Shown here in pieces: positions 33,101-40,829 of a stretch of 50,750 bases of DNA. This DNA is from Candidatus Zixiibacteriota bacterium (GTDB lineage Bacteria > Electryoneota > B3-LCP). The first letter of the stretch is position 1. Each line of letters begins with the position of its first letter. Where the stretch lies: the NCBI GenBank assembly GCA_003599535.1, contig QZKQ01000130.1, positions 1-50,750 of the forward strand, read 5' to 3'. Below the pieces are notes generated by a model. It ran no database searches, was not told the origin of the DNA, and was given only the letters and a program-made list of their open reading frames with translations. A program made the translations under genes and the position numbers.

Positions 33101-33555
33101 TTCTGCAGGGCCTTGACGCAGCAGTCGCGGAACTGCTCCCGGCGGTCGCGCTGCAGGCGATGTTGGGAGTACCCTTCCCAGGTGAAGATGGCCGGCTGGT
33201 CCCAGTCCTCGTCGTTCAGCACGCGGCGGACTTTCACCGTCTCGTACAACGAATCGGTCTCGACTATCGTCTTAAACTGAGGGGACTCGGTCTTCAGGAT
33301 GGCGGAGTTGGTATCGGACAGCGCGTCCATGGAGAGCGAGAAGGGCTGGCCCCAGGTCCGCAGATCCACAACCCCGGAAACTTTCAGGTCGCAGCGAACG
33401 GAGAAGTACGTGCTGTCCGCCGCCGCCGGAAGGGTCACCAGCAGACAGCAAAGACACACAGCCGCCCAACGCGACAAACTCCGGAACGAGGGGGAATTCG
33501 CTGCGGACGCGGGGAGGTACCTGGTGGCGAGGGGTAGACCGTTTACGCCGAGCAC
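27109..33555 (-). CDS. sprA: SprA/Sov, outer-membrane translocon of the type 9 secretion system
   Basis: A 2148-residue protein predicted to form the very large outer-membrane beta barrel through which folded T9SS cargo leaves the cell. An N-terminal hydrophobic signal (about residues 29-46, WAAVCLCCLLVTLPAAA) precedes SprA-type blocks, for example FKIKSKTFNKIFGGDRVRLR and SFHIDQTQSFKITGEVGDKV. Alternating beta-strand sequence continues to the C-terminus (FQDFGIRVNITIRG). Bacteroidota SprA proteins are about 2300-2500 residues, so this is slightly short. Residues about 1711-1800 form a Pro/Gly/Thr-rich low-complexity insert. The GTG start has GGAAAAGG about 10 bases upstream. PorV, GldKLMN and PorU partners are not in the window. 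Confidence 0.93.
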   Translation of the reverse strand: MLGVNGLPLATRYLPASAANSPSFRSLSRWAAVCLCCLLVTLPAAADSTYFSVRCDLKVSGVVDLRTWGQPFSLSMDALSDTNSAILKTESPQFKTIVETDSLYETVKVRRVLNDEDWDQPAIFTWEGYSQHRLQRDRREQFRDCCVKALQKTAAQAGQDALTIEIPFKIKSKTFNKIFGGDRVRLRIAGNINIQGGFRREGRSQVATVTGQNTDYSFHIDQTQSFKITGEVGDKVSVNVDQNSERMFEFENSLKLTYTGHEDEIIQKIEAGNISMQLQGTQLATFSGQNKGLFGLRTDLKVGALTLTSLASLEKGQKNKVTISGGAQQSSYTIDPKNFVNGRYFFLDYHYRDQYKTFSSEQNMLHVPIQNRWVEPNSYYLYKSYNLVGQAPPPDLINAIAIHDPDEATNLDARYSPAFLDTLQADSVLRVAMTEARNYFAGTFKPMDRSEFYMDEQNGYIRLNNPVSDPNTVLAVVYRTDDNQQYGFTSQAQTDTVLLKLLRPSNPQAGDDTWPLAWKNVYYLGGVNIKKEDFTASVVYEGNSAAEQQTMDFNGETISFLTAMGLDTRNESGQQTPDTKVDDEFINYGTGELIFPDLRPFDPEGYYIGNQSTPATYSDALPESLRIAGIYDDPLTANYTNFKIKADFKSVKAVYELGFNVLEGSEEVMLNGAKLQKGSDYVIDYYSGTLTILNDAALSPSANLDILYESGELFQLDKKTLLGVRAEYALWDQSFIGATALYLNERPLQDRVKLGGEPLRNFLWDVNSRLVFKPQFLTTAVDKLPLIETEAPSQLTLEMEYAQVHPNPNSLDNPSTGDPDGVAYVDDFESIKKTTPLGIMRRQWTLASNPDPGDPERNRGTFVWFNPYDQVSIQDIWPNRPTNSSVAQRTHVLTLYFGPTPPDSAAPTKGSAVAKSWGGVMRALSAGYSNQQKSKYIEVMLRVKDRNSNKFDLPGKLHIDLGQITEDVIPNNVLNTEDIPLPGLTYGNGFLEPEEDVGLDGVAGGDPSDVWPDGTPFLDDWGYNENNKYDVWKINGTEGNINDGLEGRYPDTEDINHNRSLDVTNSYFRYTLDLAETVVDPPDTLTPGGQWQPGTRYLVDVNPAKHWKLYRIPLDAGQPFGNPSLTRIDFARLWVDGMEESDTLEISIATLDIVGNEWEAVPVVTPADTSFERVSVEVINTYDNNSYTAPPGVAGWRDPVTDIISQEQALLLRVNELPRDSAGVIVRRLVDNQDFLEYKTLKMFVHGGSPDAFNQQKFEQDEVWMFFRFGADTSSNYYEYKQRIWPEWDERNNIEIDLEQLTQMKLDRPVPSERYAVLAGGGDTLAIKGNPSLSQIRQYTVGLVCTNRDLTKIDGMEIWLDELRLSNVKKDVGQAARASANLTLADLLTLNASMDTKDGNFHNINTRVGTRANSLSGQATGTLQLHKVFDPQLGLSVPVTANFAQSESVPYYFPNSDILVDQDNPEQLDSVKTYNRNYGAGIDVRKSAPSSNSILKYTVDKLSGGYDYSRAESTSPTTLFSNTTNNSANVAYNLTFGRPAVSPLTWLRGLPVLSAASGLKVYPLITKLNLTLQGTESVTNGRTRSGLGQYNHSFFLTKGVDSGLRPFESLTFDYNRTHKSDLLMHPDRPKGIADILAGDLALDEEMDVTQTVTGSFNPRFIAWLETDARYNTSYHWQWGQGYNLTGQTISNNTTMSASGTLKLTSIFKKPERGGGQGAEPGAPGTGPDYGITPGASGQPYGEPSPEGDPEKSGAEPTVTPPPGFDPSQIPGLQTTPGDTTRPDSALGDSTGIDTTGVPQDTTFYERVEVKREGEGGAIGDLWYGLRYTVTRLRDVRVEYSQQNTWSDPLVDGQAGLGYQLGLSSRDFSRIDSATGVLGFPMRSRSDDYKVRSGLDFSRNFKISLNYNYRWSKSQSNSVNGSVAESQLYFFKADGDSVGIFQIPIPEWSVTWSGWEKFPAFARFTETMSLEHTFTGTKTSTWTDNKDNVNKRDYQRNFSPLLGFNMTFKRGITGSVRYNWTETGTVTLVPTPAKTRSIQTGLQLTVNYALKTGFKVPIPVWPFKNKRFRNNTTFSLTFNMTNNRQENEASGAFVETSFSKMWSIKPSMDYTFSNTVTGGVHFEYGKNSSKTGDSNFQDFGIRVNITIRG

Positions 33556-33740
33556 GGGTGAGAAGCCTTTTCCTCTAAGTGGGATAGCGGCGAATACCGC
33601 GGCCCATTCGCAAATCTGGAATTGGTGAAATCGGGAACTAAGCAGCCCCGGGGAGAGTCGAATCCTCGAAAGTTTGTACTAACCGACCTCAATATTGGAT
33701 CCGGGGACCGGGCGCATTCTATCTAAGTCAGAGAGAAATC

Positions 33741-34730
33741 ATGGCATACCGGAAAGTGTTACCGGCGGCGGCGCTGCTGGCGGCGGTGCTGGCCGCCGGC
33801 GCAGGCCTGGCCGCACCCAAGGGCCCCGAGGCCCTGAATTTTTACCCCGGCGCCACCCCCGCGACGGCCGACGGCGGGGACCAGGGCACCTGGCTGGTGC
33901 TGGACGACGGCGATCCCACCTACTACTTCCTGCTGCCGGATGAATACGACGATCACTACTTCAACAACCGCTTTACGGTGGCGGGGGAATGCAGCCTGCT
34001 GCAGGCCGCCTTCCTCTTCATGCTGACCCCGGGCGACACCGTGAGCACCGTGCCGGACGTGCGGGTCCTGGTCTGGCCCGGCGGGGCGCAGAGCATACCG
34101 CCGGTCCCGCCCGACCAGGCCCTGGATTCCCTCACCGTGCCGGACGAACTGGTGAAGCTCTACACCGATAGCACCCAGGACACCACCTACGTGAACCTGG
34201 AAGAGATGAACCTGGGCTTCGGCCCGGCCAACCCCACCTTCCACCTGGGCTGGGAACCGGTCCTGACCGACACCAGCGACGGCCCGCTGGGCATTCTGAC
34301 CGACGACGGCATCCCCACCTCCACCACCAGCAGCGAATGGTGGGGCGACCAGGGCCGCTGGGGCACCATGTTCCAGGATTGGGGCGTGGGGGTCAACTTC
34401 ATGATCCGGGTGGAGGTGGAATACGTCGAGACCGGGGTGCGCGCCTGGCTCGACCCCGACCGCCCGGACGGCTTTGTCCTGGCCGGCCCTTATCCCAACC
34501 CCTTCAACCCGGAAACCACCTTCATTATTCGCCTGGCGCAGCCCCGGGACGTCCGCCTGGAAGCCTACGACCTGAACGGGCGGCTGGTGGAACGGATCGC
34601 GGCGGGCGCCTTCCCCGCCGGGTCCAGCCACGTGACCTGGCAGGCGCCGGACCTGCCTTCCGGGCAGTACCTGGTGCGCCTCTCAACCGGCGCCCGGGTT
34701 CTATCCACCCGGGCGGTGCTGCTGAAGTAA
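33741..34730 (+). CDS. Secreted protein with T9SS sorting domain, unknown N-terminal domain
   Basis: A 329-residue protein divergent from sprA. The signal peptide spans residues 1-26 (LLAAVLAAGAGLAA). Residues 30-235 are an unrecognised beta-rich domain starting with a YYFLLPDEYDDHYFNNRF segment and a WWGDQGRWGTMFQDWGV stretch, perhaps a carbohydrate-binding-like sandwich. Residues 250-329 are the sorting domain (PYPNPFNPETTFIIRL, YDLNGRLVERI, SGQYLVRL, terminal VLLK). It is predicted to be exported through SprA, and its divergent neighbour position fits. Function of the passenger is unknown. Confidence 0.85.
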   Translation: MAYRKVLPAAALLAAVLAAGAGLAAPKGPEALNFYPGATPATADGGDQGTWLVLDDGDPTYYFLLPDEYDDHYFNNRFTVAGECSLLQAAFLFMLTPGDTVSTVPDVRVLVWPGGAQSIPPVPPDQALDSLTVPDELVKLYTDSTQDTTYVNLEEMNLGFGPANPTFHLGWEPVLTDTSDGPLGILTDDGIPTSTTSSEWWGDQGRWGTMFQDWGVGVNFMIRVEVEYVETGVRAWLDPDRPDGFVLAGPYPNPFNPETTFIIRLAQPRDVRLEAYDLNGRLVERIAAGAFPAGSSHVTWQAPDLPSGQYLVRLSTGARVLSTRAVLLK

Positions 34731-34752
34731 GCACTCGGCACACAGCGATAAC

Positions 34753-34784
34753 CACAAAGGGCGCGAGCGATCGCGCCCTTTGTG
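34753..34784. terminator. Bidirectional-looking hairpin after the sorting-domain gene
   Basis: A perfect 14-bp stem, cacaaagggcgcga and its complement, around gcga. The stem's own aaag/cttt ends supply short A and T runs. It lies 22 bases after the stop. Confidence 0.75.
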
Positions 34785-35201
34785 TTGGCGCCGGGGTGAC
34801 AGTGGCATATATCGACAGAAGTTACGCGTTTGGTTTGACTCTGGGCGGCGGGCGGCAGACTCCAGATTCCGGGAGATCATGGTGGGCGAAGAGGCGAGGA
34901 AATTACCGAATTTCGTGATAAAATGAACATAATCCCGTCCTGTAGAACCACTGGAACCTCGATCCCGCCGCCGAGTTAAATTCTTGACATGGGGAGGAAA
35001 ACTAGTCCCTCTGTGTACCGCCCGCCGGAACCGCACCGTACATCGCTGTCAACATTAAACTTAGCTGGATGCGCCTGCACGGGGATCACTCTCTGGGGCG
35101 CCCTATTGTTGTACCCTGAGGCCGATTCGGCTCACGGAAGGCCCGTTTACTTCGTACCTTCTTGTGACTGGATAGGCTGTAATTGACTGGAGGTTGGAGT
35201 T
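34785..35201. other. Intergenic region upstream of prkA
   Basis: About 417 bases without a plausible gene. TTGACA at 34984-34989 is a good -35 hexamer, but I find no matching -10 at 16-18 bases. GGAGG is 8 bases before the prkA ATG. In enterobacteria the equivalent operon depends on a stress sigma factor, so a non-housekeeping promoter may be hidden here. Confidence 0.5.
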
Positions 35202-37139
35202 ATGAATCGTCAAGTCCCGGATTTTGCGAAAATCATCCAAGCCGACCGGGATGCTCAGCAGAGCGAGTACTGGGAAGGCACGCTCCTGGACTACCTGGAG
35301 AAGGTGGGACAGGATTCGACCATTCCCAAGCTGGCTCACGAGCGACTCTACGACATTATTCTCTCGGCGGGAGTCACCCCCCTGGAGGAGATCAAGAATC
35401 CCAAGTTGAAGCGTCTGTTTCAACGGAATTCCGTCAAGATATACAACTTCTTCGCCGACGAGTTCTTCGGCATGGAGCGCACCATCGAGCAGATCGTGCG
35501 GTACTTCAAGTCGGCCTCGATGAAGGGTGAAGAATCCCGCCAGGTGCTCTACCTGATGGGCCCGGTGGGATCGGGCAAGTCCTCCCTGGTGGAGAAGCTG
35601 AAGCGCGCCCTGGAGCTGGGGCCCACTTTCTACGCCATCAAGGGCTGCCCCATGCACGAGGAACCGCTGCACCTGATCCCCCGCCACCTGCGGGAGCATT
35701 TCGAGGAGGCCCTGGGGATCCGCATCGAAGGCGACCTGTGCCCCGTCTGCCGCTTCCGGCTGGCGGAGGAGTTCAACGGCAACTACGAACAGTTCCCGGT
35801 GATCACCAAGCGCTTCTCCAAGCGTTCCCGGGTGGGCATCGGCGTGGTGCCGCCGGTGGATCCCAACAACCAGGACACCTCCGTGCTGATCGGCGGCGAA
35901 GACATCTCCAAGCTGGACATGTACTCCGAAGGCGATCCCCGGGTCCTGGACCTGAACGGCGCCCTGAACGTGGGCAACCGCGGCATGGTGGAGTTCATCG
36001 AGGTGTTCAAGAACGAGACCGAGTATCTCCACGCCATGATCACGGCCACCCAGGAGAAGATGATCCCGGCCCCCGGCCGCCACGGCATGATCTACGTGGA
36101 CACCGTCATCGTGGCCCACTCCAATGAGGCCGAATGGCGCAAGTTCCGCGCCGACCACACCAACGAGGCGATCCTCGACCGCATCGTGGTGGTCAAGGTG
36201 CCGTACAACCTGGAACTCTCCGAGGAGGTCAAGATCTACCGCAAGATCCTGAACGCCTCCAATTTCCGCGCTCACATCGCGCCGCACACCATCGAGGTGG
36301 CCAGCATGTTCGCCATCCTGACCCGGCTGGAGAAGTCGAACAAGTGCGACCTGGTGACCAAGCTGAAGATTTACAACGGCGAAGAGGTGCTGGAAAAGGG
36401 CCGGACCAAGAAGATTGACATTGACGAGCTGCGCGACGACGCCAAGCGCGAAGGCATGGACGGCATCTCCACGCGCTTCATCATGAAGGCGCTGGACAAC
36501 GCCCTGGCCGAAGACATCCACGGCTCCTGCATCAACCCCATCAACGTTATGGAATCGCTGGTGCTGATGATCAAGGCCGCCGACCTGCCCGACGACACCC
36601 GCAAGGAATATCTGGAATTCCTGCAGGACACCCTGCACAAGGAGTACCTGGAAATCCTGGAGAAGGAGATCACGCGGGCCTTCGTTTATTCCTACACCGA
36701 GCAGGCCGAGGCGCTCTTCCAGAATTACCTGGACCACGCCGAAGCCTACGTCAACCGCACCCGGGTGAAGGACACCAACACCCACGAGGACCTGGAACCC
36801 GACCAGGCATTTCTGCGCAGCATCGAAGAGCAGATCGGGATCGTGGGCTCGGCGGCCGACGGCTTCCGCCAGGAAGCCATCGCCTTCCTCTGGTCCATGA
36901 CCCGCCGCGGCATCAAGGTGGATTACAAGAGCTACGAACCCCTGAAGGATGCCATCGAGAAGAAGCTTATCGCCTCGGTCAAGGATCTCTCCCGAGTCAT
37001 CACCAAGGCGCGCACCCGCGACGAGGAGCAGAGCAAGAAGTACCATATCATGGTGGAGACTCTGCTGCAGAACGGCTACTGCCCGCGTTGCGTGGACGTG
37101 GTTCTGAAGTACGCGGCCAACAATCTCTGGCGTGACTGA
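35202..37139 (+). CDS. prkA: PrkA-type AAA+ serine protein kinase
   Basis: A 645-residue cytoplasmic protein (YeaG family). The N-terminal AAA+ module has a P-loop Gly120-Ser128 (GPVGSGKSS). CPMHEEPLHLIP and the cysteine pair CPVCRF (about 183-186) follow, then a C-terminal region with weak similarity to cAMP-dependent kinases. In Bacillus PrkA acts in sporulation-linked control, and in Escherichia coli YeaG responds to nutrient stress; both protease and kinase activity have been reported for the family. It opens the standard three-gene operon with the VWA-type YeaH protein and SpoVR. Length matches the family (about 630-650). Confidence 0.95.
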   Translation: MNRQVPDFAKIIQADRDAQQSEYWEGTLLDYLEKVGQDSTIPKLAHERLYDIILSAGVTPLEEIKNPKLKRLFQRNSVKIYNFFADEFFGMERTIEQIVRYFKSASMKGEESRQVLYLMGPVGSGKSSLVEKLKRALELGPTFYAIKGCPMHEEPLHLIPRHLREHFEEALGIRIEGDLCPVCRFRLAEEFNGNYEQFPVITKRFSKRSRVGIGVVPPVDPNNQDTSVLIGGEDISKLDMYSEGDPRVLDLNGALNVGNRGMVEFIEVFKNETEYLHAMITATQEKMIPAPGRHGMIYVDTVIVAHSNEAEWRKFRADHTNEAILDRIVVVKVPYNLELSEEVKIYRKILNASNFRAHIAPHTIEVASMFAILTRLEKSNKCDLVTKLKIYNGEEVLEKGRTKKIDIDELRDDAKREGMDGISTRFIMKALDNALAEDIHGSCINPINVMESLVLMIKAADLPDDTRKEYLEFLQDTLHKEYLEILEKEITRAFVYSYTEQAEALFQNYLDHAEAYVNRTRVKDTNTHEDLEPDQAFLRSIEEQIGIVGSAADGFRQEAIAFLWSMTRRGIKVDYKSYEPLKDAIEKKLIASVKDLSRVITKARTRDEEQSKKYHIMVETLLQNGYCPRCVDVVLKYAANNLWRD

Positions 37140-37225
37140 TACCAACCAGGTATGCCGGTGAGCCGGCGGGAGCAGGCCGGAGAATCACGGGCATGCCTGG
37201 TTGTTTCTTTTCGTTGACAGGCGAC

Positions 37226-38461
37226 ATGGGTACGATATACGAATATCAGAAAGCGGTGGAACGCTCCGACCGCTCGGCGGGGGATCGCCAGCGCCACCGG
37301 GACAAGGTGCGCCAGGCCATCAAGGACAACATCGCCGATATCATCTCCGAAGAGGCCATCATCGGCAAGTCCCGGGACAAGGTGGTCAAGGTCCCCATCC
37401 GCGGCGTGAAGGAGTACCGTTTCGTCTATGGCGAGAACGCCCCCGGAGTGGGGCAAGGCAAGGGGCAGACCCAGCCGGGCGATGTGGTGGGCCAGGGCGA
37501 AGGCGAGGCCGCGGGAGTGGAACAGGCCGGCGACAAGCCGGGCGAGGACTACTACGAGACCGACGTCACCCTGGAAGAGCTGATTGACATCGTCTTCGAG
37601 GACCTGGAGCTGCCCTTCTGGGAGCGCAAGCGCTTCCGCCAGGTGGAGTCGCTGCGCCGCATCAAGCGCAAGGGCTTCCGCAAGAAGGGAATCCGTCCGC
37701 GGCTGGACAAGAAGCGGTCGGCCCGGGCCCGGGTGCGGCGCAAGCACGCCACGGTCGGCCCGCGCCGCCAGCAGGCCGCGGCCCTCTCCCCCGAGCAGGG
37801 ACTATCCCGGCCCCACGGCATGGATACCACCGGCCACGAACGCTTCCCCTTCCACGAGGAGGATCTGAAGTACCGGCACCTGGTGGAGGATATGCGGGAG
37901 GAGTCCAACGCCGTGGTGCTGTGCATCATGGACACTTCCGGATCCATGGATACGGTGAAGAAGTACCTGGCGCGCAGCTTCTATTTCCTGCTGTACCAGT
38001 TTGTGGCCCAGCGGTACGAGAACACCGAACTGGTCTTCATCGCCCACCACACCGAGGCCGAGGAGGTGACCGAGGACGAGTTCTTCCACAAGGGGGAATC
38101 CGGCGGCACCTTCGTCTCTTCGGGCTACCTGAAGGCGCTGCAGATCATCGAGGAGCGCTACCATCCGGCCATCTGGAACATCTACGCGTTCCACGCCAGC
38201 GACGGCGACAACTTCCCTTCCGATAACGAGGCCGCCCTGGAGACCGCCCGCATACTGTGCCGGGTGTGCAACCTGTTCGGCTACGGGGAAATCAAGCCGG
38301 TGGGGTCGTACAGCTTCAGCGGCACGCTATTCCAGCTCTACCGCCAGATTGACAACGACAACTTCGTCATGGTCAAGATCGAGCGGAAGGAGGACTTGTG
38401 GCGGGCCTTCCGGCAGCTAATTTCGGTGGACCGCAGCGAAATGACGGAACTGGAAGAGTAA
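37226..38461 (+). CDS. YeaH/YhbH-family (DUF444) VWA-domain protein
   Basis: A 411-residue protein, the usual partner of PrkA and SpoVR. The start at 37226 (MGTIYEYQKAVERSD) is preferred over one 11 codons earlier because family homology begins at DRSAGDRQRHRDKVRQAIKDN; neither start has a clear ribosome site. A Gly/Gln-rich linker at about residues 75-105 (GVGQGKGQTQPGD) is followed by a basic region. A von Willebrand A domain comes next, with the MIDAS motif DTSGSM (about residue 235) and AHHTEAEEVTEDEFF, both typical of YhbH. It probably takes part in a metal-dependent assembly with PrkA. It lies 86 bases after prkA. Confidence 0.93.
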   Translation: MGTIYEYQKAVERSDRSAGDRQRHRDKVRQAIKDNIADIISEEAIIGKSRDKVVKVPIRGVKEYRFVYGENAPGVGQGKGQTQPGDVVGQGEGEAAGVEQAGDKPGEDYYETDVTLEELIDIVFEDLELPFWERKRFRQVESLRRIKRKGFRKKGIRPRLDKKRSARARVRRKHATVGPRRQQAAALSPEQGLSRPHGMDTTGHERFPFHEEDLKYRHLVEDMREESNAVVLCIMDTSGSMDTVKKYLARSFYFLLYQFVAQRYENTELVFIAHHTEAEEVTEDEFFHKGESGGTFVSSGYLKALQIIEERYHPAIWNIYAFHASDGDNFPSDNEAALETARILCRVCNLFGYGEIKPVGSYSFSGTLFQLYRQIDNDNFVMVKIERKEDLWRAFRQLISVDRSEMTELEE

Positions 38462-38491
38462 CCAAACCGGGATCAAGCCTGCATACGCGTT

Positions 38492-39919
38492 ATGAACTAC
38501 ACCATCGAAGAACTTCAACTCTGGGATGAGCGCATCCTGGAGAAAGTGGTTGAGTTCGGCCTGGACCCCTTCCTCCTGCACTTCGAGATCTGCGACCATT
38601 ACCAGATGCTGGGCTTCCTGGCCTATTCCGGCATGCCCTCGCGCTACCCGCACTGGTCCTTCGGGAAGGCTTACGAGCGGCAGAAGACGCTCTACGATTA
38701 CGGCATCTCGGGGCTGCCCTACGAGATGGTGATCAATTCCGATCCTTCGCTGGCCTACCTGATGCGCGACAACAGCCTGCTGCTGCAGATCCTGACCATG
38801 GCGCACGTCTACGGCCACAGCGATTTCTTCAAGAACAATTTCTCCTTCCGGCACACGCGCCCGGAACTGACCATCGAGCGCTTCAAGTCGCACGCCGAAA
38901 GGATCCGCAACTACATCGAGGCGCCGGGCATCGGCGAGGACCGGGTGGCCCGGATCCTGGACGCGGCCCACGCCCTGGCCTTCCAGGGCCGCCGCAACCT
39001 GGAAATCCGCAAGCTCAGCCTGGAAGAGCAAAAAGATCGCGTCTGGGAAGCGGCCCAGGAGCCCTACGATCCCTACCAGAACATCCACGTCCGCCGGGAA
39101 TGGCATCCGCCCGACCTGGACCGCCTCCCCCTGGAACCGGACGAGGACCTCCTGCTCTTCATCCGCGATTACGCCCACCAGTTGGCGCCCTGGGAAAAGG
39201 ATCTGATCACCATTGTGCAGGAGGAGACCGAATACTTCCTGCCCCAGATGGAGACCAAGATCATGAACGAAGGCTGGGCCTCCATCTGGCACAAGCGCAT
39301 CCTGGACTCCCTGGATCTGCCCCAGAACCTGTTCATGGAATTCATGGTGCGGCACAACCAGGTGCTGCGCCCCATGGAAGGGCAGATCAACCCCTACTAC
39401 CTGGGGTACAAGATGTTCGAGAACATCGAGGAGCGGTGGAACAATCCCACCCCGGAGGAGCGCCGGGAATACGGCCGTCCCGGGGGCGAGGGGCTGGCCA
39501 AGATGTTCCAGGTGCGGGAAGTGGACCGCGACGTCAGCTTCATCCGCCAGTACCTGACGGAGGAGCTGATCCGGGAGATGGACCTGTTCCAGCACGAGAA
39601 GCGGGGCACGGACCGCATCGTCACCCAAGTGGCCGACGAGGAGAACTGGACCAAGATCAAGGAGACCCTGCTGAAGAACGTGGGCACCGCCGGCTTGCCG
39701 GTGATCAAGGTGGTGGACGCCTACTACCAGGGGCGCCGCACCCTGTTCCTGCAGCACGACTTCGACGGCCGCGAGCTGGAGCTGGAGTACGCCGAGAAGA
39801 CTCTGCGCTACGTCCAGCATCTCTGGGGCAACGAGGTGGTGCTGGAGACCTTTCTGGACGACAAGCGCCACCACCTGGTGCACGACGGCAGCCAGTTCAA
39901 GACGCTAAGGGCGATATAG
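38492..39919 (+). CDS. spoVR: SpoVR-family protein (YcgB)
   Basis: A 475-residue soluble protein, third gene of the prkA operon, 30 bases after yeaH. Family patterns include DHYQMLGFLAYSGMPSRYPHWSFGKAYER near residues 30-60, MAHVYGHSDFFKNN, and EGWASIWHKRI at about 262-272. SpoVR is needed for spore cortex formation in Bacillus, but most carriers, like this Gram-negative organism, do not sporulate. There the operon is tied to stationary-phase and stress responses. The conserved His residues suggest a metal site, but the biochemical role is not known. Length matches the family (about 470-510). Confidence 0.95.
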   Translation: MNYTIEELQLWDERILEKVVEFGLDPFLLHFEICDHYQMLGFLAYSGMPSRYPHWSFGKAYERQKTLYDYGISGLPYEMVINSDPSLAYLMRDNSLLLQILTMAHVYGHSDFFKNNFSFRHTRPELTIERFKSHAERIRNYIEAPGIGEDRVARILDAAHALAFQGRRNLEIRKLSLEEQKDRVWEAAQEPYDPYQNIHVRREWHPPDLDRLPLEPDEDLLLFIRDYAHQLAPWEKDLITIVQEETEYFLPQMETKIMNEGWASIWHKRILDSLDLPQNLFMEFMVRHNQVLRPMEGQINPYYLGYKMFENIEERWNNPTPEERREYGRPGGEGLAKMFQVREVDRDVSFIRQYLTEELIREMDLFQHEKRGTDRIVTQVADEENWTKIKETLLKNVGTAGLPVIKVVDAYYQGRRTLFLQHDFDGRELELEYAEKTLRYVQHLWGNEVVLETFLDDKRHHLVHDGSQFKTLRAI

Positions 39920-39941
39920 AGTCGGATCAACTGTGAGAATC

Positions 39942-39973
39942 AAGGGCCGGCCCTTCCGGGGGACCGGCCCTTT
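39942..39973 (+). terminator. Terminator of the prkA operon
   Basis: Arms aagggccgg (39942-39950) and ccggcccttt (39964-39973), with further pairing of cc and gg inside, 23 bases after the spoVR stop. Only three T residues follow the GC stem. Confidence 0.7.
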
Positions 39974-40049
39974 GACGTTTCCACCGCCTGATAAGCCTGG
40001 CGGCGGCACCGGGGATGAACCTTCGCGATTAAGATAGTCCAGAATTCCC

Positions 40050-40078
40050 TTGACTGGGATGCGGGAAAATCCTATATT
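40050..40078 (+). promoter_or_regulatory. Vegetative-type promoter of bioY
   Basis: TTGACT (40050-40055), 17 bases, TATATT (40073-40078). The start would be near 40085, about 38 bases before the ATG. Sequence is nearly identical in layout to the dsr promoter. I see no convincing BirA-type palindrome. Confidence 0.85.
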
Positions 40079-40122
40079 GGAACCTTCAAGCCGCCTGCTG
40101 TACTTCAATACCGGAAAATCCC

Positions 40123-40737
40123 ATGACCGCTTCCGCCTATACCGCCGTCCTGCACGCGCGGGACACCCTGTTCGTCCGGCTGCGCGCCGCCACCCTGCTG
40201 CAGAAAATCGCCCTGGTGCTGGGCTTCGCCGCCCTGACCGGCTTGGCCGCCCAGGTGCGTATCCCTCTGCCCTTCACCCCCGTGCCGGTCACCGCGCAGA
40301 CCGTGGTGGTGCTGCTTTCGGGCGTGCTCCTGGGGGCGCGGGGAGGCGCCGCCGCCCAGGCCCTGTACGTGGGGCTGGGCGCCGCGGGGCTGCCCTGGTT
40401 CGCCGGCCTGCAGGGAGGGCACATGGCCCTGCTGGGCCCCACCGGAGGCTACCTGCTGGGGTTCATCCTGGCGGCCGGGTTCACCGGGTGGTGCACGGAC
40501 CGCTGGTCCGGGTTCCGCCGGCTGCCGGGCCTGCTGGGGCTGACGGCCTTCTCCGGCCTGGTGCTGGTCTACCTGCCCGGGCTGCTGCAACTGGGCTTCT
40601 GGATGGTCCTGGGCGGCATCCCGGTCACCCTGGATCGCCTCCTGGCCCTGGGGCTGCTCCCCTTCCTGGCGGGGGACGCGGTGAAAATCGCCGCGGCGGC
40701 GCTGCTGGCCCGGGCTCTGCGAGGCGCCGGCCGGTAG
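40123..40737 (+). CDS. bioY: BioY, substrate-binding membrane protein of the biotin transporter
   Basis: A 204-residue integral membrane protein with about six hydrophobic helices. The BioY signature is clear: IPLPFTPVPVTAQTVVVLLSGVLLGARGG at about 47-75 and GLQGGHMALLGPTGGYLLGF at about 99-118. BioY is the S-component of energy-coupling-factor transporters; with an ECF module it imports biotin with high affinity, and some BioY proteins work alone. No bioM or bioN is next to it, so it may use a shared ECF module or act solo. Single-gene unit with its own promoter. Confidence 0.95.
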   Translation: MTASAYTAVLHARDTLFVRLRAATLLQKIALVLGFAALTGLAAQVRIPLPFTPVPVTAQTVVVLLSGVLLGARGGAAAQALYVGLGAAGLPWFAGLQGGHMALLGPTGGYLLGFILAAGFTGWCTDRWSGFRRLPGLLGLTAFSGLVLVYLPGLLQLGFWMVLGGIPVTLDRLLALGLLPFLAGDAVKIAAAALLARALRGAGR

Positions 40738-40783
40738 GAACCGCCCCCCTTCTCCGCTCGTTATACCATTGACTCCACGGCCG

Positions 40784-40820
40784 TACGCGGTTACGTGGAT
40801 ACGTTCATACGTGGTTACGT
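40784..40820. repeat. Direct repeats upstream of the FmdB-like gene
   Basis: tacgcggttacgt (40784-40796) and tacgtggttacgt (40808-40820) differ at one base and are 24 bases apart, a little over two helical turns. They end 9 bases before the ATG. They could be an operator or a recent duplication. Confidence 0.4.
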
Positions 40821-40829
40821 CACGATCCC

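Noticed and set aside
28531-33537. Long plus-strand frames (28531-30825 and 31723-33537) opposite sprA
   Set aside because: They are antisense shadows. SprA is recognisable over its full length on the minus strand, and the plus-strand translations match nothing.
33650-33680. Sequence resembling a tRNA T-arm (agagtcgaatcctc)
   Set aside because: No acceptor stem, anticodon arm or CCA-like end can be built around it. No tRNA or rRNA gene was found in the window.
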